Of a DNA stretch of 64,000 nt, positions 11,031-23,752 are shown in pieces. Numbering within the stretch: position 1 is the first letter of the stretch; every line of letters starts with the position of its first letter. The notes under the pieces are model-generated. The model was not told the DNA's origin and searched no databases. It saw nothing but the letters and a program-made list of their open reading frames with translations. The translations under genes and the position numbers were made by a program. Source of the stretch: Euonymus europaeus (Eukaryota; Streptophyta; Magnoliopsida; Celastrales; Celastraceae); assembly GCA_963580455.1 (NCBI GenBank), contig OY756960.1, positions 22,255,238 to 22,319,237 of the forward strand, written 5' to 3'.

Positions 11031-14000
11031 TGAGGAGCTGAAAAGTTAGACACGCCGACCTCGGGTTTTTTTGTGACGTGGCATATTCCTATCCTATACT
11101 TTCGGGCCGAGTCACATTCTTAGATTGGGCTCAGGCAAAACTAATGCTAAGCCTGGGATGACTGGATTAAATGGCAATAGATATCTTAATAGTTAATAGG
11201 GATGAACTGAGCCCACTCTAAAATGGACCAGAATTGGACTAAGCCCACTCCCAAAACTTTGGAGCAAATAAAGACCGTTCATTACTTGAACTTTTACAAA
11301 ATCCATTCACAAATCACAAGTTCATATTAAACTTGCAAACTTGCACACCCAGAGAAAAAGGCAGAGAGGGCACCATAAGAATTTAGAGCCGCCTCTTAAA
11401 GTCGCCGGAAAATAATCTCAAATGGTGCCGCTTTGGGGAAACATTGTCAAACTTACCTACACAAGCAGAAGAAGAAAATACCAATCACTTCATATAATCA
11501 CAAATAACTCTCTTTTTTATAAACAGTCACAAATAACTCTTAGAGTTTAGATTTGCAGAATGCATCTTCATAGAAACCATGGGGAGGTCATAAAAATTTT
11601 AAACCTAACAGAGAGTTATCAGAACACAATAGGTGTCAGAGAAAGTCTTCTGCAGTTTTAGAAAATAATAGTTCCACATAAGCTTTCGGTTCACAGCAGT
11701 CACAAATGAAGATTTAGCCTTTTAAACGGGGAAGAAATTAGCAAAAAGTATTCCTAATTATATAAATCCAATTGTCGCAAGCTTCTACGGTTGTACCTAT
11801 AAACTATATAAGATACATCCCATATGATACCTTACCTGTAATTGCTGTAAAGTTGTTCTATGACCACAAGCAGAGCAATTCGATGACTTAAAACCCTTGA
11901 AGACAACTTGATTGAAACACTAGCAATTGCTGCCCATGGCCATAAGGTTGACCGATATAAAACAATAGTCTCGGAAGCTTCCTGTAGCGAAAATGGCGAA
12001 ATAAGCTATTTAGTATCATCCATAAGAAAATCAGTCAACTTTTCATGCACGAATCACAGGAAATATGGGAGTCCTACATGCATGTATTGGATAGGAATGC
12101 ATGAATGATTTGGGGGAACCATGTACATATAACCATGCCAAATTCAGTCTCAAGATCTTATTCCGGTCAGTACGTCAAAGATGGTGAGGGAAGGGAGGCA
12201 TGCATCAGATTGTTGGATATATAGAACAGTTTTGACAATGGTACAAACCCATAGGTTATCATTTTCCACGGATTTCCTTGCTTGTCCGAACAAAATAAGA
12301 AACATACAACAGTTGACAATTTTCACAAAAAAGATAAGAGGGAGAAATTCACTATATCCCAATAACAGCGGCAATATAGGTAGGCATCAGGGATGGCTAG
12401 TGTCAACCTCAAACAATAATCAAATAACTTTTAAGAGAAGAGAAGCAAAGAAGACAGAAAAGGGTATATTATAGAAATCCAAAAGTTGTTCAGGACGCCA
12501 AATAAGTAAAGAATTAGCAGATGTAGTGCCATAAGTTGAACAACATTCAAATTGTGTCGTGCAAGCAAAAGATACATGGCTATTAGGAACATATGTGATG
12601 CACTGACTGATTACAACTATATAAATGGAACTGACAGATATAGTCTTTTCACTTTTAGTTCATATTCAAACTTCACAAGTAAAAAAGAAAGAACAAGTTT
12701 CTACTAGAAATTTAGCAAGATCACATCATTCCTATCAAAGAATTCAAATGAGGAAGAATCTATACCATACTCCCTGAATATCCCACTCAATCAGACATTT
12801 GCTCAGAATCCATGTCTTGCCGCGCTCATTTAACATCACGACATATGAGTAGAAGATGACATGAAAATATCATTTCAATTCTCAAATATATGAAAGATGT
12901 AATTATTGCATAGAATTGGTATGAGTGCAACTGTTCCTACAAAGTTTCCAAGTTACACACCAAGTCTCAAGAATCGGACAATTCCCATATAAATGAAGCA
13001 TCAACACAATTATCATATGAGACATGGAATGAGTGCTCATTTCAAATCTTTGAGGATCTAAACCTCAATTCCTTCTGGAACCATTTTGAGCTGTACTGAA
13101 AGTAATGAAGTTGTTACCATGTGGCAGTTCATCTCAACTATAAATTTATGCTGGAAGAGCTTAATTTGGAATAGTATCAGTCTTCCCATGATATTACATA
13201 AAATTTCGTCGTATTAGAGGTTCCAATGTGGGTTCACAAACACAGGCACAGAAAGAAGAAAAACACAGGCAGAGAAAGAAGAAAAGGAGATTATAACCCA
13301 ATCATCAGACCTGAAGAGGTTCATGACATCATGTCAATTTGCCCCCTCAAATCACTATAATTGCGAAACTAGTGTAAACATAGGCAGATATTAGGATAGG
13401 AAAAAAGAAAGTTTTAGACCCAGAGGAAAAAGACGCATTACCGAGCATTTATAGGATTGGAGCGAAGTTGAACGTCCTCTGCGGGACGATAGAAGCCTGA
13501 TCTTCGCAATATACTCTTCCACCAACATTTGCACTCCTGTAGACCTCTTCTTTCCCAATGTTATAATCCCTATTGATAACACTCTCCCCATTTCCAATCG
13601 AATAAGCAAGTCAATATTAGATATTTCCACAGCTCATAATTTCCTAATCACCAATTTTTGAATGTTTATCTGTCACTACCCCCGCGTATTTACATCATCT
13701 ACCTGCATAGAAAAACATAATGAAAACAAATTCCAATGAATAAAAGAAGATTGGGAGGTTAAAGACGATGTATAAAAACCTGAAGAAAACATGGGGTAGT
13801 GACTTTCTTTGCGTCGATAGTTGATACTGAAACAGGTAGTGAAGAGAAGAAACTGAAGATCAACCGGAAGGAGATTCAACTTCCAGATTTGTTTTCAACC
13901 TTTCGGTAATTCAAAATTGGGCATCGTCCTCTCCGATCTTTAATCCTTCTGTACTGCTCAGTAGATTAGCAGGCCCATTTGCTAGTGAAATTCGAGTACA

Positions 14001-14300
14001 GCCCAATAGGCCTGGGCCTGAAGTACTGCTCTTTTCACCACTCAGGTTCTGACACCTGTCCAGAGCGGTATTTTTTTTCATTTTTTTCAAGTTCCGGTCC
14101 AGAAGCTTCGGTCAGCATATCGCAGACGCTGAAGAGCATTGGTCCATTTGCAGTTTGCGGGAGTAGGAAGGTAACGGGGGTTTACAGTTTACACCTCTTT
14201 ATGCATTTGCAATTTATTGATTTCGTGCTTGTTTTGTCGATTGAGTTTTTTCTCATTCAGAAAATAAAAAAAATCAAACGGGCTGATTTTTTAGGGTAGC
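11031..14300. other. No recognised protein gene; possible spliced non-coding or decayed transcript (minus)
   Basis: I see no protein family here. On the minus strand several segments are bounded by good splice signals: a donor after CTTCAG near 13780, an acceptor ATGCAG with an exon from about 13700 to a donor near 13440, and an acceptor CTACAG with an exon from about 11980 to 11837 ending CAG/GTAAGG. The last is open in only one frame, and stops break any long joined frame I tried. A further open stretch ending KRHHLRLFSGDFKRRL lies near 11390-11450. This could be a lncRNA, a fast-evolving small gene or a pseudogene. The last 300 bp before 14301 should be the FAM32A 5' region. Confidence 0.35.
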
Positions 14301-16021
14301 ATGTCTGCATACGATAACGTTGTGGTTGGGAGGCTGAAGCTGAAAGGAAAGCCTCTGGAAGTGAAGGCAGGTGGGGTTATCAAGACCAAGAAGAAGAAGA
14401 AGAAGCAGCAGCAGCGTAAGTTTCAGCATTACTATAACGATCAGTCTGTCGCAGGTTGGTTCTTCTTTTACAATCTTCTTTCTCGTTATTTCTCTTTTTT
14501 TATAACTTTTATCAAAGACCCACCAAAATCTGGATCTTTTTGTGTTGTGATTACTACATAAGTTCCCAAAAAATTGAATTGAGTAAGATCCTGATATGGG
14601 TATTTGAATTCAATCATATGCTAAAAAAGTTCTTCAGAAGAATTTCACAGGACTGATTTTTTTGAATAAATTGAGTGCGGTTGATTTATTTATGCTTTTC
14701 TGACATTGACTCAATGAATTTCACATTTTTTTCTTCTATTTGGCTCTGAGCGCTATTTGCCGGGGATATAGGCTGAACATAAGATAAATGGCTGGTTTGA
14801 GCATAATCTGCAATCTTTTTTATTGTGTTCGTGACTGTGGTCCACTTTAATGGTTGTTTGATTAAGAGTTCAGTTTAACTTTTAATTCATTTGTGCAAGG
14901 CATTTCAAACCCCTCTTTATTTTGGTTTTAACCATAACTTGAATTCTGAACCAAAAAGGAACCTGTGGTAAGTAGTTCAGAGTAGTTTTGTGACACTATG
15001 GCACGGAAATGAACTAGATACACGAGACATCATCTAATGAAGGAAATTCCTAGCAAGAAGGGATTGAACTGGCCAGAAGCTTGAGCAAAAGTCCAACTAA
15101 GTGTTAAATGTTCGATATTGTTGGAGTAGAAAGCAGATAATGGATAGTTGTGGGGCAGGCAATGGAGTTGCAAGTAATGTACAGTGGTTTCTTTTGATTG
15201 ATGAGGATGGATGACTTGAGCTTGTACCCGTTTATCTACAGATGTTAGCTAAGTTCATAACCTCAGAGAATTTTCATTAAAGGAGCCACTCTTTGGATTA
15301 ATTTTTTGCTTCTTTTGTTCCAAATTTTGACCAAATTAAAATTCTAAATCTTCAAAAGAGGTTCAGGATTCCAAAATTACAATCTGGAAAATACAGTCAT
15401 GGGAGGTTGTAAATCATGTTTTATTTGCGCACAAATGAAGGTATATATTTTGGCCAGTTTAATATCTTGGATGTTGAGTTTCTGGCTACATTTTCTTGTC
15501 ACAGATTGGATTTGTTCAATCTTTTTAGAGGGAGAGGGTAGGGTTTCAGAGTCCTTATATTATTACTCTGTATGTAAGCTTTTGACAATAAATTGTAGCA
15601 GAGAAAAGAAGGGGCCACGCTTGGTTCCACATTCAGATCATGATTTTTGAACTCCCTATGCATCAGATTTCTTGTTTCTTTGGTTTTCGATTTTGCTGAT
15701 CCTTGCTTCAATCACCCTCCTGAGTGATGGGTTTTCTTTTCTTCACTTTGGAGGTTGACAGGCGGAAATTCAGGGCTGTCCAACAACGAGGTGGTCGACA
15801 ATGTGAATGAGACGGACAATGACCAAGGAGATGAAAAGCCCAAGTATGATGACTATCTAACTCCAGCCGAGAGGTGTTACCTTGATCAGTGGAAGAAAAT
15901 TGATCTCCAAAGAATGGTTAAGATGGCCGGCAAATCACATCGTGATCGAGTCCAGGAATTCAATCAGTATCTGGCTAATCTGAGTGAGCATTATGACACC
16001 CCCAAAGTCGGACCTGGCTAA
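14301..16021 (+). CDS. FAM32A-like protein (DUF1754)
   Basis: Two exons, 14301-14454 and 15762-16021, give 137 residues. The N-terminus (YDNVVVGRLKLKGKPL followed by a Lys run KTKKKKKK) and the C-terminus (LTPAERCYLDQWKKIDLQRM, then KSHRDRVQEFNQYLANLSEHYD and the ending PKVGPG) are the two conserved blocks of the FAM32A family. Human FAM32A is a step-2 spliceosome factor; the plant protein is presumably nuclear and splicing-related, by inference. The middle is poorly conserved and acidic. A stronger donor, C/GTAAGT at 14416, would remove 13 codons and stay in frame with the same acceptor, so two isoforms are possible. The plant family has YLEQ where this protein has YLDQW, a conservative change. 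Confidence 0.9.
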
Positions 16022-16431
16022 TTCATTTCTTCGACCCTGAAGAACCTTAAAATCAGCCAGCTTAGTTAATGGTCTGCCCTTTTTTTTGTCTCTGCATGCT
16101 TGTACTACAGACTTCTGTTATGAGCAATTGAATATATGTTAAAGGAACTGTCTCGAGAATGCTTGTGTTCATCTTTCATCTTTGCTAAACTATTGTATTA
16201 TTGACAGATGGCTCCCGATAGATAACTTTATGGCTGTAATCATTCGGAAAATGGTCGGAATAAATTGTTGAATTTGAATGAATCATGTATAGCGCAGTTG
16301 AAATGAATTCAAATGAATTCGTTGAAGAGAAGGTTCTTTATTGAACATAAATGTTACGAGCTCTGCATCACTCAATAAACTGCAGATGATATTTTGCAGG
16401 GCAGGGACGATCACTTTGTGATTCATATTTG

Positions 16432-17364
16432 CTAATTGCGTCTTTGAAAAACAAACAAGGAGCCCCTGGAACCTTTCCCCAGTCTGATCTTCTCGTCTAC
16501 ATACGTGATCTGCAGCTTAACCTCGCTCTGCCCTCCATATTTGAAGTCCAAGGCTCCTACTTTCAGCTCAGGAGCCTCGAATATAACTTGAATCCATTCA
16601 CCATCCAACGCCTTCAATTTCCCTGTAAAAATACATTTACTCGGTCAGGTTCACATAATATCTGCCATTGACGAACAATGAACTCTGCACACCAACCTTT
16701 CAAAGACACGTCTCCTTGGAGTAACCCAAAAGCCGAGAATGACACCTTATTCCTCACGGTGTCAGGAGCCTCTACAGCTTGAATCATCTCTTTGGTTCTG
16801 AAGAACAGGCGACCCAATGCGCTTCTATATCCACCTCCCGGCGATGTTGGCCTTGAACAATACAGAACGTCCCACTCTGAACGTAATAAAATACTCAAAA
16901 GTGTAAACAAAACTGCGTAGGCAATTGTGAGTTTAAGAAAGTATATGGGGTTCACCTCCATATATAAGGGGGCTCTTCACTGGTTCAGAAATACAGTACT
17001 CCTGCAATTCCTGAGCGATCTGGGCTACCTCTTGGTGTCCCTCTCGTGTTAGAGAAACTCCTCCGTCCGTTTGACGCACCTGAATGACCCAACATTCAAT
17101 TAATTAAAAAACAGAAAGAAAGCTGAAATGAATACTATAATGGGAGCAAACCTTGGAGAGAATGGAATCGATCAGGTCATCTTGGCGTGGTCCGGTGCGG
17201 ACCTCCGGCGGCTTTGAGATCGAAATCGACCCCACGAGTCTCAAAGATCTTCTCTGTTGATGAAGGGAAATCGATGACTTCGAAAGAAAGTGTGGGACTT
17301 TGGGTTTGCAGGATAAGGATGACAGAGTTAGCGAAGAAGGCGAGTGAGAAGATGATGCCGCCAT
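16432..17364 (-). CDS. PAP8: Plastid-lipid-associated protein (fibrillin), PAP8/FBN6 type
   Basis: Four exons on the minus strand (17364-17152, 17079-16956, 16876-16697, 16622-16432) give 235 residues. The first 60 or so are rich in Ser, Leu and Lys/Arg with few acids, a typical chloroplast transit peptide. The fibrillin domain follows: EPVKSPLIYGEWDVLYCSRP, TSPGGGYRSALGRLFFRT, APDTVRNKVSF, GDVSLKGKLKALDGEWIQVIFE and a KLQITYVDEKIRLGKGSRGSLFVF ending. Fibrillins are lipocalin-like proteins of plastoglobules and thylakoids that carry lipids or prenyl compounds and help protect photosystems; the PAP8/FBN6 group is thylakoid/envelope associated. The family is certain from the SPGGGYRS and YVDEKIR blocks; assignment to PAP8 is from recall of the Arabidopsis protein. 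Two GCCACGT elements (near 17430 and 17491) upstream fit light regulation. Confidence 0.92.
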
Positions 17365-18655
17365 GGAATTCTGAGATTCAAGCTTGGCTCCGCCGGAGGA
17401 AGATTTCGAGAAATCTCTTGGCTCATAATTGCCACGTCTTCCTGGTAATCAACCGACGTCCCACGAGTCAATCGATAACTGGCTCTCTTATTGCCACGTA
17501 ATCATAATCTTATTTCCAATATTTTTGATGCCTCAGTTTGTTTCAGAATATAAGCTAGACTAATACTCTCAGAGACTGTCAGCTTTAATGCTTTATGAGA
17601 GTTTATACTCTATGAGATATACTCTGATCCAAACGGACCCTATATAAATTGGTTATCTTTCCTGCTATACAGATGCATTGTATCGAAAATAAATCCTATT
17701 TTTATTATTATATAACTATCATACTGATTTAAATGTTTTTTTTATTTAAAGGTGAAATTAGGTAAATTTCAAATCTTTGAGGCGTTTGTCACTTCACTTC
17801 AAAAATGGGGCGAGTATGCCTTTTTCATCCTTGTTCTCGAACTCCATTCCCAAATTTTGGAATTCAAAGCTTCCTTGAATTTAATCGAAGTTTTGAAGAA
17901 TAAAGATATATATAAGGAAATCAAAAGATACATAAAAAAAAAGTGTACTTCTAAAATGATGAGAGGGAAAACGATGGTACGAAATTCAATAAAAAAAATT
18001 TGTGTTGGAACAAAATGATAAATATTTATTTTTAAAAATGGGTTTATTAAATCGGAAGAATATTGATTTATTTTCATATTTACAAAATCAATGAATATTT
18101 CACTTTTAGGAGTTATTGGCTTAGACCTCAGTGGTAGCCACTTTTTAAGTTTTGGACAAGTGTCACGGTGGGAGATCCAAATTTATAAAATCTTAAAATA
18201 TTTAAAATATTTATATATATAATATTGAAAAAATGGAGTTAGTTTTGGGTATGACCTAATACGCTACCTCGATTAGGGATGCCCAAAATTCTTGTCACCT
18301 AATTCGAAATTTTGGATTTTGAAAGTTTTGGGTATGACGTAATACCCTACCCCGATTAGGGATGCCCAAAATTCTTGTCACCTAATCCGAAATTTTGGAT
18401 TTTGGGTCGAGTCCCGTTGTCATTCCTATGGCCATTTTCCTCTTATTTATATTCAAACTCGACTCCAACGCTTTTTGAAGTTTTGCCCCATTCAAAACTT
18501 GCCCACTTTTCCAAGATCCAATACCACATACGGCTGCCTTGTGATACTGTTGTTCACGATGAGCCACCTTAGTCCTTGTCTCAAATTGCCTATCAAGCCG
18601 TTCAGTTGATCCATTGACTTCCACTCTCGCTTGATTAGTGTCTATAATTATCATT
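17365..18655. other. Intergenic, AT-rich, with a tandem duplication
   Basis: The first 150 bp are the likely PAP8 promoter. The rest is AT-rich with no coding signal. A phrase CCAAACGGACCC at about 17627 resembles ends of TIR elements, but no partner was found. The two-copy repeat at 18241 is listed separately. Confidence 0.5.
18241..18406. repeat. Two-copy direct repeat, 83-bp unit
   Basis: Copies 18241-18323 and 18324-18406 start AGTTTTGGGTATGAC and share GATTAGGGATGCCCAAAATT and CTTGTCACCTAAT, with only a few substitutions. They sit in non-coding DNA. Confidence 0.9.
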
Positions 18656-18661
18656 CTCTAA

Positions 18662-19152
18662 GGTATCGTTTGGTTTAGAGAATATAAATAGAGGGGAAAT
18701 AGGGAATGAATTATTCCATTCCATTGTTTGGTGTATTAATTTTTGGGTGAATGAAATGATAACCCATTAATTCCACATTCCCTCTCAACCTCTATTCCCA
18801 TTTCATCTAAATTTGGTGGGAATGGACCATTAAATGACTAAAATGTCCATTTATTTTAGATTTTTTCCCATAATTTTTTCCCCTAGAATAATTTTTTTCG
18901 CAGTCTTTTTTCCCCAATTTTATTTGTAGATTTTTAAGCATATAAAATAATAATGTAATAAGTAAAATAAAAAAAAAATCCCAGAAATGGCACAATGGCA
19001 TTGACATATTATTAGTAGTAAAGGGTAAAATGGATAAAATACATATTTCATTCTCATTCTCAAAATAATTTTTATGTATATCAAATATAAGAATCAAAAT
19101 CTCACTCTCATTCTCATTTCTACTCAAACCATTCTACAAACCAAATGATACG
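18662..19152. mobile_element. PIF/Harbinger-like MITE
   Basis: The left end GGTATCGTTTGGTTT at 18662 is matched by an inverted right end (reverse complement CGTATCATTTGGTTT) ending at 19152. Both sides are flanked by TAA (18659-18661 and 19153-19155), the 3-bp target duplication of Tourist/PIF elements. The interior is AT-rich and non-coding, with no transposase. At 491 bp it is within MITE size. Confidence 0.7.
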
Positions 19153-19155
19153 TAA

Positions 19156-20640
19156 GTTCTTCTCCTACGTGGTCCAAGTACCTCCAAAGTGTTGTGAAAA
19201 TAATGTCGATGGCTCTTGGCGGTGAGGGGACGGGAGGGCTAGTATTGATGTTGTGAATATAATGTCGAGGCCCTTGCCTTTATTTTTGGAGCTCAATTGA
19301 TCGTTGATCACAATTTCAGCAATATCTTATCGGTTCATGCCACACTTATAGTGGAAGGCTCTCGTAGATATTGCTTAATGTATGACTAATCCCCCGCTAA
19401 TTGAAATGTCGATTCTTATTTTTTTTATAATGATAAACTGTGCGCTTTTAGTTTTTGTAAATTTTGAATATTTAAATCAACTCGCTAAATTAAAATTATT
19501 GATAAGTATTGAAGGGGTTAATAATATATGAAATCATCGAAAAATAACTCGTATTTTATTTTAATCACTAAAAATTTAAGCGCTCGAGATATATCTCCAA
19601 AGTTTGAAAGTGTTCCAATCTCATTACTTCAACAGTTTAAAAAACCCATGTGGTTGATGTAATGACAAGAATTAACCCAAGCCCAAAAATAGGCCCATGT
19701 TAAAGTCAACAGTCAAATAGGCGAGACTCTCATATGCTTCCATTAATATTGTCTTCGACCACGACATGTTATCATACTCATGTTTATTTGTTTCTCAGTT
19801 ACATCACAACATATATGCATCTAATACATCACGACAGTGTCCTAACGATAGTGTATACCTCCAAGGAAGTCTCTTGAAACTCACCACGTCAACCTTTTTA
19901 TCAAATCTCTAAGACACATCTAAAACCTACACACTCGTATAGAACCTAACATTCGCTTGATAACAATCCTAGAATCACACTGTCCTTATCGCGGTCTGTA
20001 CTTGTCTCTCCCTCTAAGGGAATGATCAAACTCTATAAAATGCCTCAAAAGGCCTAATTTTTATTTTTTTATTATTTTTTCTTTCTCTCACACTAATTAC
20101 ATTACACTCTGTATGACATTTTGCATCTAATTTAATTGTGAGATTGAGACACTAACTTGATCATTGAAGCTTCTTTGATACACATCACATAGGTGTCAAT
20201 TGTCAAGCTCTCCAACACACTCTTTACTCTCACTAACTTATATTATGTCGCATATACTATCTATCAAACGGAGGATTGATTATAAATTTTGCACGAACGA
20301 TTTGATATATAAGTTACATTATAACTTATGCATGATAAATGTTAGATATAAAACTTTTCAATTGGACTAAATGAAGCATCCTTTGCATTAAAAAGAAGAA
20401 GAAGAGAATCATCAGGTGTATTTAAAGGATTTATCATCAAAATAACCAACCGAAAATCGAATCCCCTATCCCGCATTCTAGACCTTTCCATTTGGTCGAA
20501 AAAACAATTACCATCATCCGATATTGACCGTCAATTCCCCCAATTGCCTGCACGGAAAAGTCCATGGTCACCGACTTACACGTGGCCCTCAGAACTAATC
20601 GAACGGGCGCTTTCATTTCATCGCAACAAAAAGCCAGCTC
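19156..20640. other. Intergenic, nothing recognised
   Basis: No ORF with family resemblance, no tRNA or rRNA, and no clear repeat ends. The sequence is AT-rich and looks like decayed transposon-type DNA. Confidence 0.5.
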
Positions 20641-20650
20641 ATTGTAGTGC

Positions 20651-20658
20651 GCGGGAAA
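20651..20658 (-). promoter_or_regulatory. E2F-type site upstream of the SelH-like gene
   Basis: GCGGGAAA, the reverse complement of TTTCCCGC, is an exact match to the E2F consensus TTTSSCGC. It lies 109 bp upstream of the start codon. Function is inferred from position only. Confidence 0.45.
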
Positions 20659-20766
20659 GGGAAACTACCCAAAATATGAAGATGTGCTGTGCCTGTGACT
20701 TGCGCAAGAGGAGGAGAGAGAATCTGACGCTTATTGTCACGTGTACTTTGCTCTCTCTTTGGATTC

Positions 20767-23734
20767 ATGGCGCCCAAAAAGCGAAAGGCCGCGGAAGAGC
20801 AGAAGCCGGTGATGCCCATTGCTTCGCCGTCGAGGGTTACTAGAAGTGTAACGGTGGGGAGGGTGACTCGGAGCAAGACTAAGCTTGGGAAGGCGAAGCT
20901 GGTTGTCTCTCCTCGGCGCTCTTTACGGAAGAGGAAGAAAGGCGAAACGAGCAAGAAGAGGAAGAATGCTAAGCCGAAGGAGAAACCAGAGGATTCTGAG
21001 GATGAGGAAGCCGAGGAAGAGGAGAATACACAGAAAGGGGATGGAACGGAGGGTGCTGAGCAGGAAGATGAAGCGGGCGATTCCAAGAATGAGAACGAGG
21101 AGGAAGAAGAGGAGACAGAGAAAGAGAAGGGAACGGAAGATCCTGAGACGGAGGGTAAGACGGATGATTCTAAGAGTGAAGACGATGAGGATGAGGACAA
21201 GACGAAGAAACGTAAGGGAACGGGCGATACTGGTGTTTCTGCGGCCAAAACTATCATTATTGAGCATTGGTAAGTCATTTACTATTTTCCGTTTTTGTTT
21301 CTGTTTGGTTGATGTGGAAAATGTCGGAAAGAGTAGAGTGTGTCTTTGCTTTCTTGTTTTGTTGTTAGGGTTTTACAATTAGTTCGTATTCAGGTTTTCT
21401 GCTTGGTTGCACAAATTTGTGAGGGAAAAAAGAAGGTAAAATAACATAAAAATTTCTAATTTCTAACTTCGACATTTTTTTTTCTTCATCAGTTTCTTGT
21501 TGATGTATTTGATGGGCTACTGTTCTAATAGACTCGTTGATTTAGGGTTTCTTTAATTTTTTTGTTGGTTAAAAAGAATGTAAAGTAGCATGTGCTTCTA
21601 ATTCCTAACTTTCGATTTTTTCCTCTCTCTATCAGTTTATTGTTGAAAGATGCATTTGATATGCTACTGTTCTGATAGGCTCTTTGATCTTGGCAAATCG
21701 AATCATTTTTTTTCCTTTTCAATTTTTCTAGGGTTTCTGGCTTTGTGATTGTATAATTTTATTATGCGGACACCTACTTTCTCGGCCTCTCTTCCTTCCT
21801 TTGTTTGGTCAGCAAGAAATCAGATGGAAACTTTGTCTAAGGTTTTGATGGTTGTTATTCTTTGTTCTGGCTTCCAAGAGGACCAAGATGGCTGGGAAGA
21901 ATATTTTTTTTTGTTTGAGAATAACTAGTGTTTGATTAAATTCTTTCTTAAACTAGCATACAAAATGGTGGGAGGTAAGGCAAAAATGATTTTGAGTTGT
22001 TACATATCTTCTTACGGGAAGAAAGAATAAAATGGTTCGATTTGCCAAGATATTCTTAGTTTGGCTGTGAATGTGTTTTCAATATTTTGTTTATACTGTA
22101 TTTCTTTTTGAAAGAATTATATTCATCGGATTAGGTCCTTTGTGACTAGTGGAGAAAAATTCGCAGTTGTCTTTTCATATGATAATGCAAATTCCTTTAT
22201 AGTGAAAAACAGTCATTCTTATCATTTGTCGTCTTATTGTTATTCTTTCACTTCAGCAAGCAGAACGCTTCATTCAAGAACAAGGCTGCCGAGGTGAAGG
22301 CTCGTTTAGAGCAAGATGGTTCTGATATCAATGTGATTCTCAACCCTGAGAAGGTAGATTTGTTGGATGTTTCTTGATTTGCATATAACTTCATTAGTTG
22401 ATTATGTTATGGATTCCTACATTCTTTTGCAAAGTCTTTTCGGTTCTTGTGGTGGGATGGACTTAATTTCATATTATGTCTCGGTTGAAGGTTCTTTTGG
22501 AGAGCCAAGTATGATAAGTTTGTTTGTTCACTTCCTTGACGTTTGTCAGGATGTTATTCCCAGTAGTAACATGGGGGTGTGTTGGTTGATAGTGGTGTTA
22601 TTGTGTATTCTTATGCTCATTCTGTATTTGTTATGTGAGTTTGGTATTGTGTTCAAAGATGTACATTTTTTACCATGGTCATGCCTGCTTTCTCAATTTG
22701 GAGTTTCACACTAAAGTTACGTTTTGAATGATTGGAATGAAGCAAGACACAGTTAGCATGCATATTGCGTAGATTTTGTGTGAAATGTTAAGGGTCTTGG
22801 AAATTTTATCATGCTCCTGGGTAGACACTGAGCTTTGATTATATATGTTCTAACAGCCTAGGAAGGGATGCTTTGAAATACGGGAGGATGGTGGGGAGAC
22901 ATTCATCAGTCTGCTGGTAATATTGACATTCAGCTCTAGTTAGATTATTTACTTCCCATTTTATGTTCAGTTTTTGTTTGTTTGTATCTTTTTGGTATTC
23001 CTTTTTCTGAGATTGGACTTTCACTACTAGTTTGATCAGTTACTACCATTAATGTTAGGTTTCCTTTTCATATAGCATCTCTTGTTTGTATGGTAATATA
23101 AATGTTTATTTCTCCCCCCGTTATACTGCTGAGAGACTATTATATTAACAGGTTATAGAGCTGGCTGTTTTTGTGTAATAGTTGATGGTTGTGAGTTCTA
23201 TTATATTTAGCATTTTCTAGAGCTGAGTACTTTTTGCTCGATGAATAATTTGAGTTTTGTTGGTGTCACTTCAGAGCGTGTAGGGCAATCGATTGAATTA
23301 TTGGTTTTTGTCAGACAAACAGTCAGTGCTTTATGTGACACTGTGACCTAAAGCTTGCGTGGTCCCATATAGCCTTTTTTTCTCCTCTTTATAATGCTGA
23401 CTAGCTATATGTGATCAATAAATATAAGCACTATGTACCTTAAATGTATGAAATTGTGGACCGATTCTTGGATTAATGTTTGATTTAGGAAGATGAGTAA
23501 TGTTGTTTGTTATTACTCTGTGCTGAAACGAGGCCCAGGCTGTTTCTGAGATCTGCATTAAATGTTTTGGCCAAATTCTGCTGGAATACAGAGCTGGTCC
23601 AAGGAGTCACCTTATATATCTTTTTTTTCTTTTTTTTTTAATCTTTGCAGAACATCAAACGACCCTTCAAACCAGTGAAGGATCTCGTCGTAGACCAAGT
23701 CAGCTCTGATATACTTGGAAAGATAAATGGATGA
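20767..23734 (+). CDS. Selenoprotein H-like protein (Rdx/SelW-SelT-SelH family)
   Basis: Four exons (20767-21269, 22257-22353, 22857-22916, 23651-23734) give 247 residues. The first 155 are low-complexity: an AT-hook-like basic start (PKKRKAAEE, VTRSVTVGRVTRSK, SLRKRKKGETSKKRK), then long Glu/Asp/Lys runs, likely nuclear. The C-terminal Rdx domain reads IIIEHCKQNASFKNKA, INVILNPEKPRKGCFEIRE, GGETFISLL and KRPFKPVKDL. Family members have a thioredoxin-like fold with a CXXC or CXXU redox pair after the first strand. Here the first Cys is residue 168, split across the exon 1-2 junction, but the second position (171) is Asn, so a thiol pair is absent. Animal SelH is a nucleolar redox protein tied to DNA-damage response. 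The start is the ATG after TTTGGATTC; upstream in-frame codons are not ATG. Confidence 0.88.
21449..21690. repeat. Diverged direct duplication in SelH-like intron 1
   Basis: 21449-21540 and about 21585-21690 share TTCTAATT(T/C)CTAACTT, ATCAGTTT, GATGTATTTGAT or GATGCATTTGAT, GCTACTGTTCT and CTCGTTGAT or CTCTTTGAT in the same order. The copies are older than the other duplications in this window. Confidence 0.65.
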
Positions 23735-23752
23735 GCTGAGATACTGTCATCT

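Noticed and set aside
18241..18406. Regularly repeated units resembling a CRISPR array
   Set aside because: Only two adjacent copies without unique spacers, in a plant nuclear setting. It is a tandem duplication.
20613..21278. Long antisense ORF (221 codons, Ser/Phe/Leu-rich) and a third-frame Arg-rich ORF over SelH-like exon 1
   Set aside because: Both are shadows of a low-complexity GAG/AAG-rich coding exon. They lack splice structure and family resemblance.
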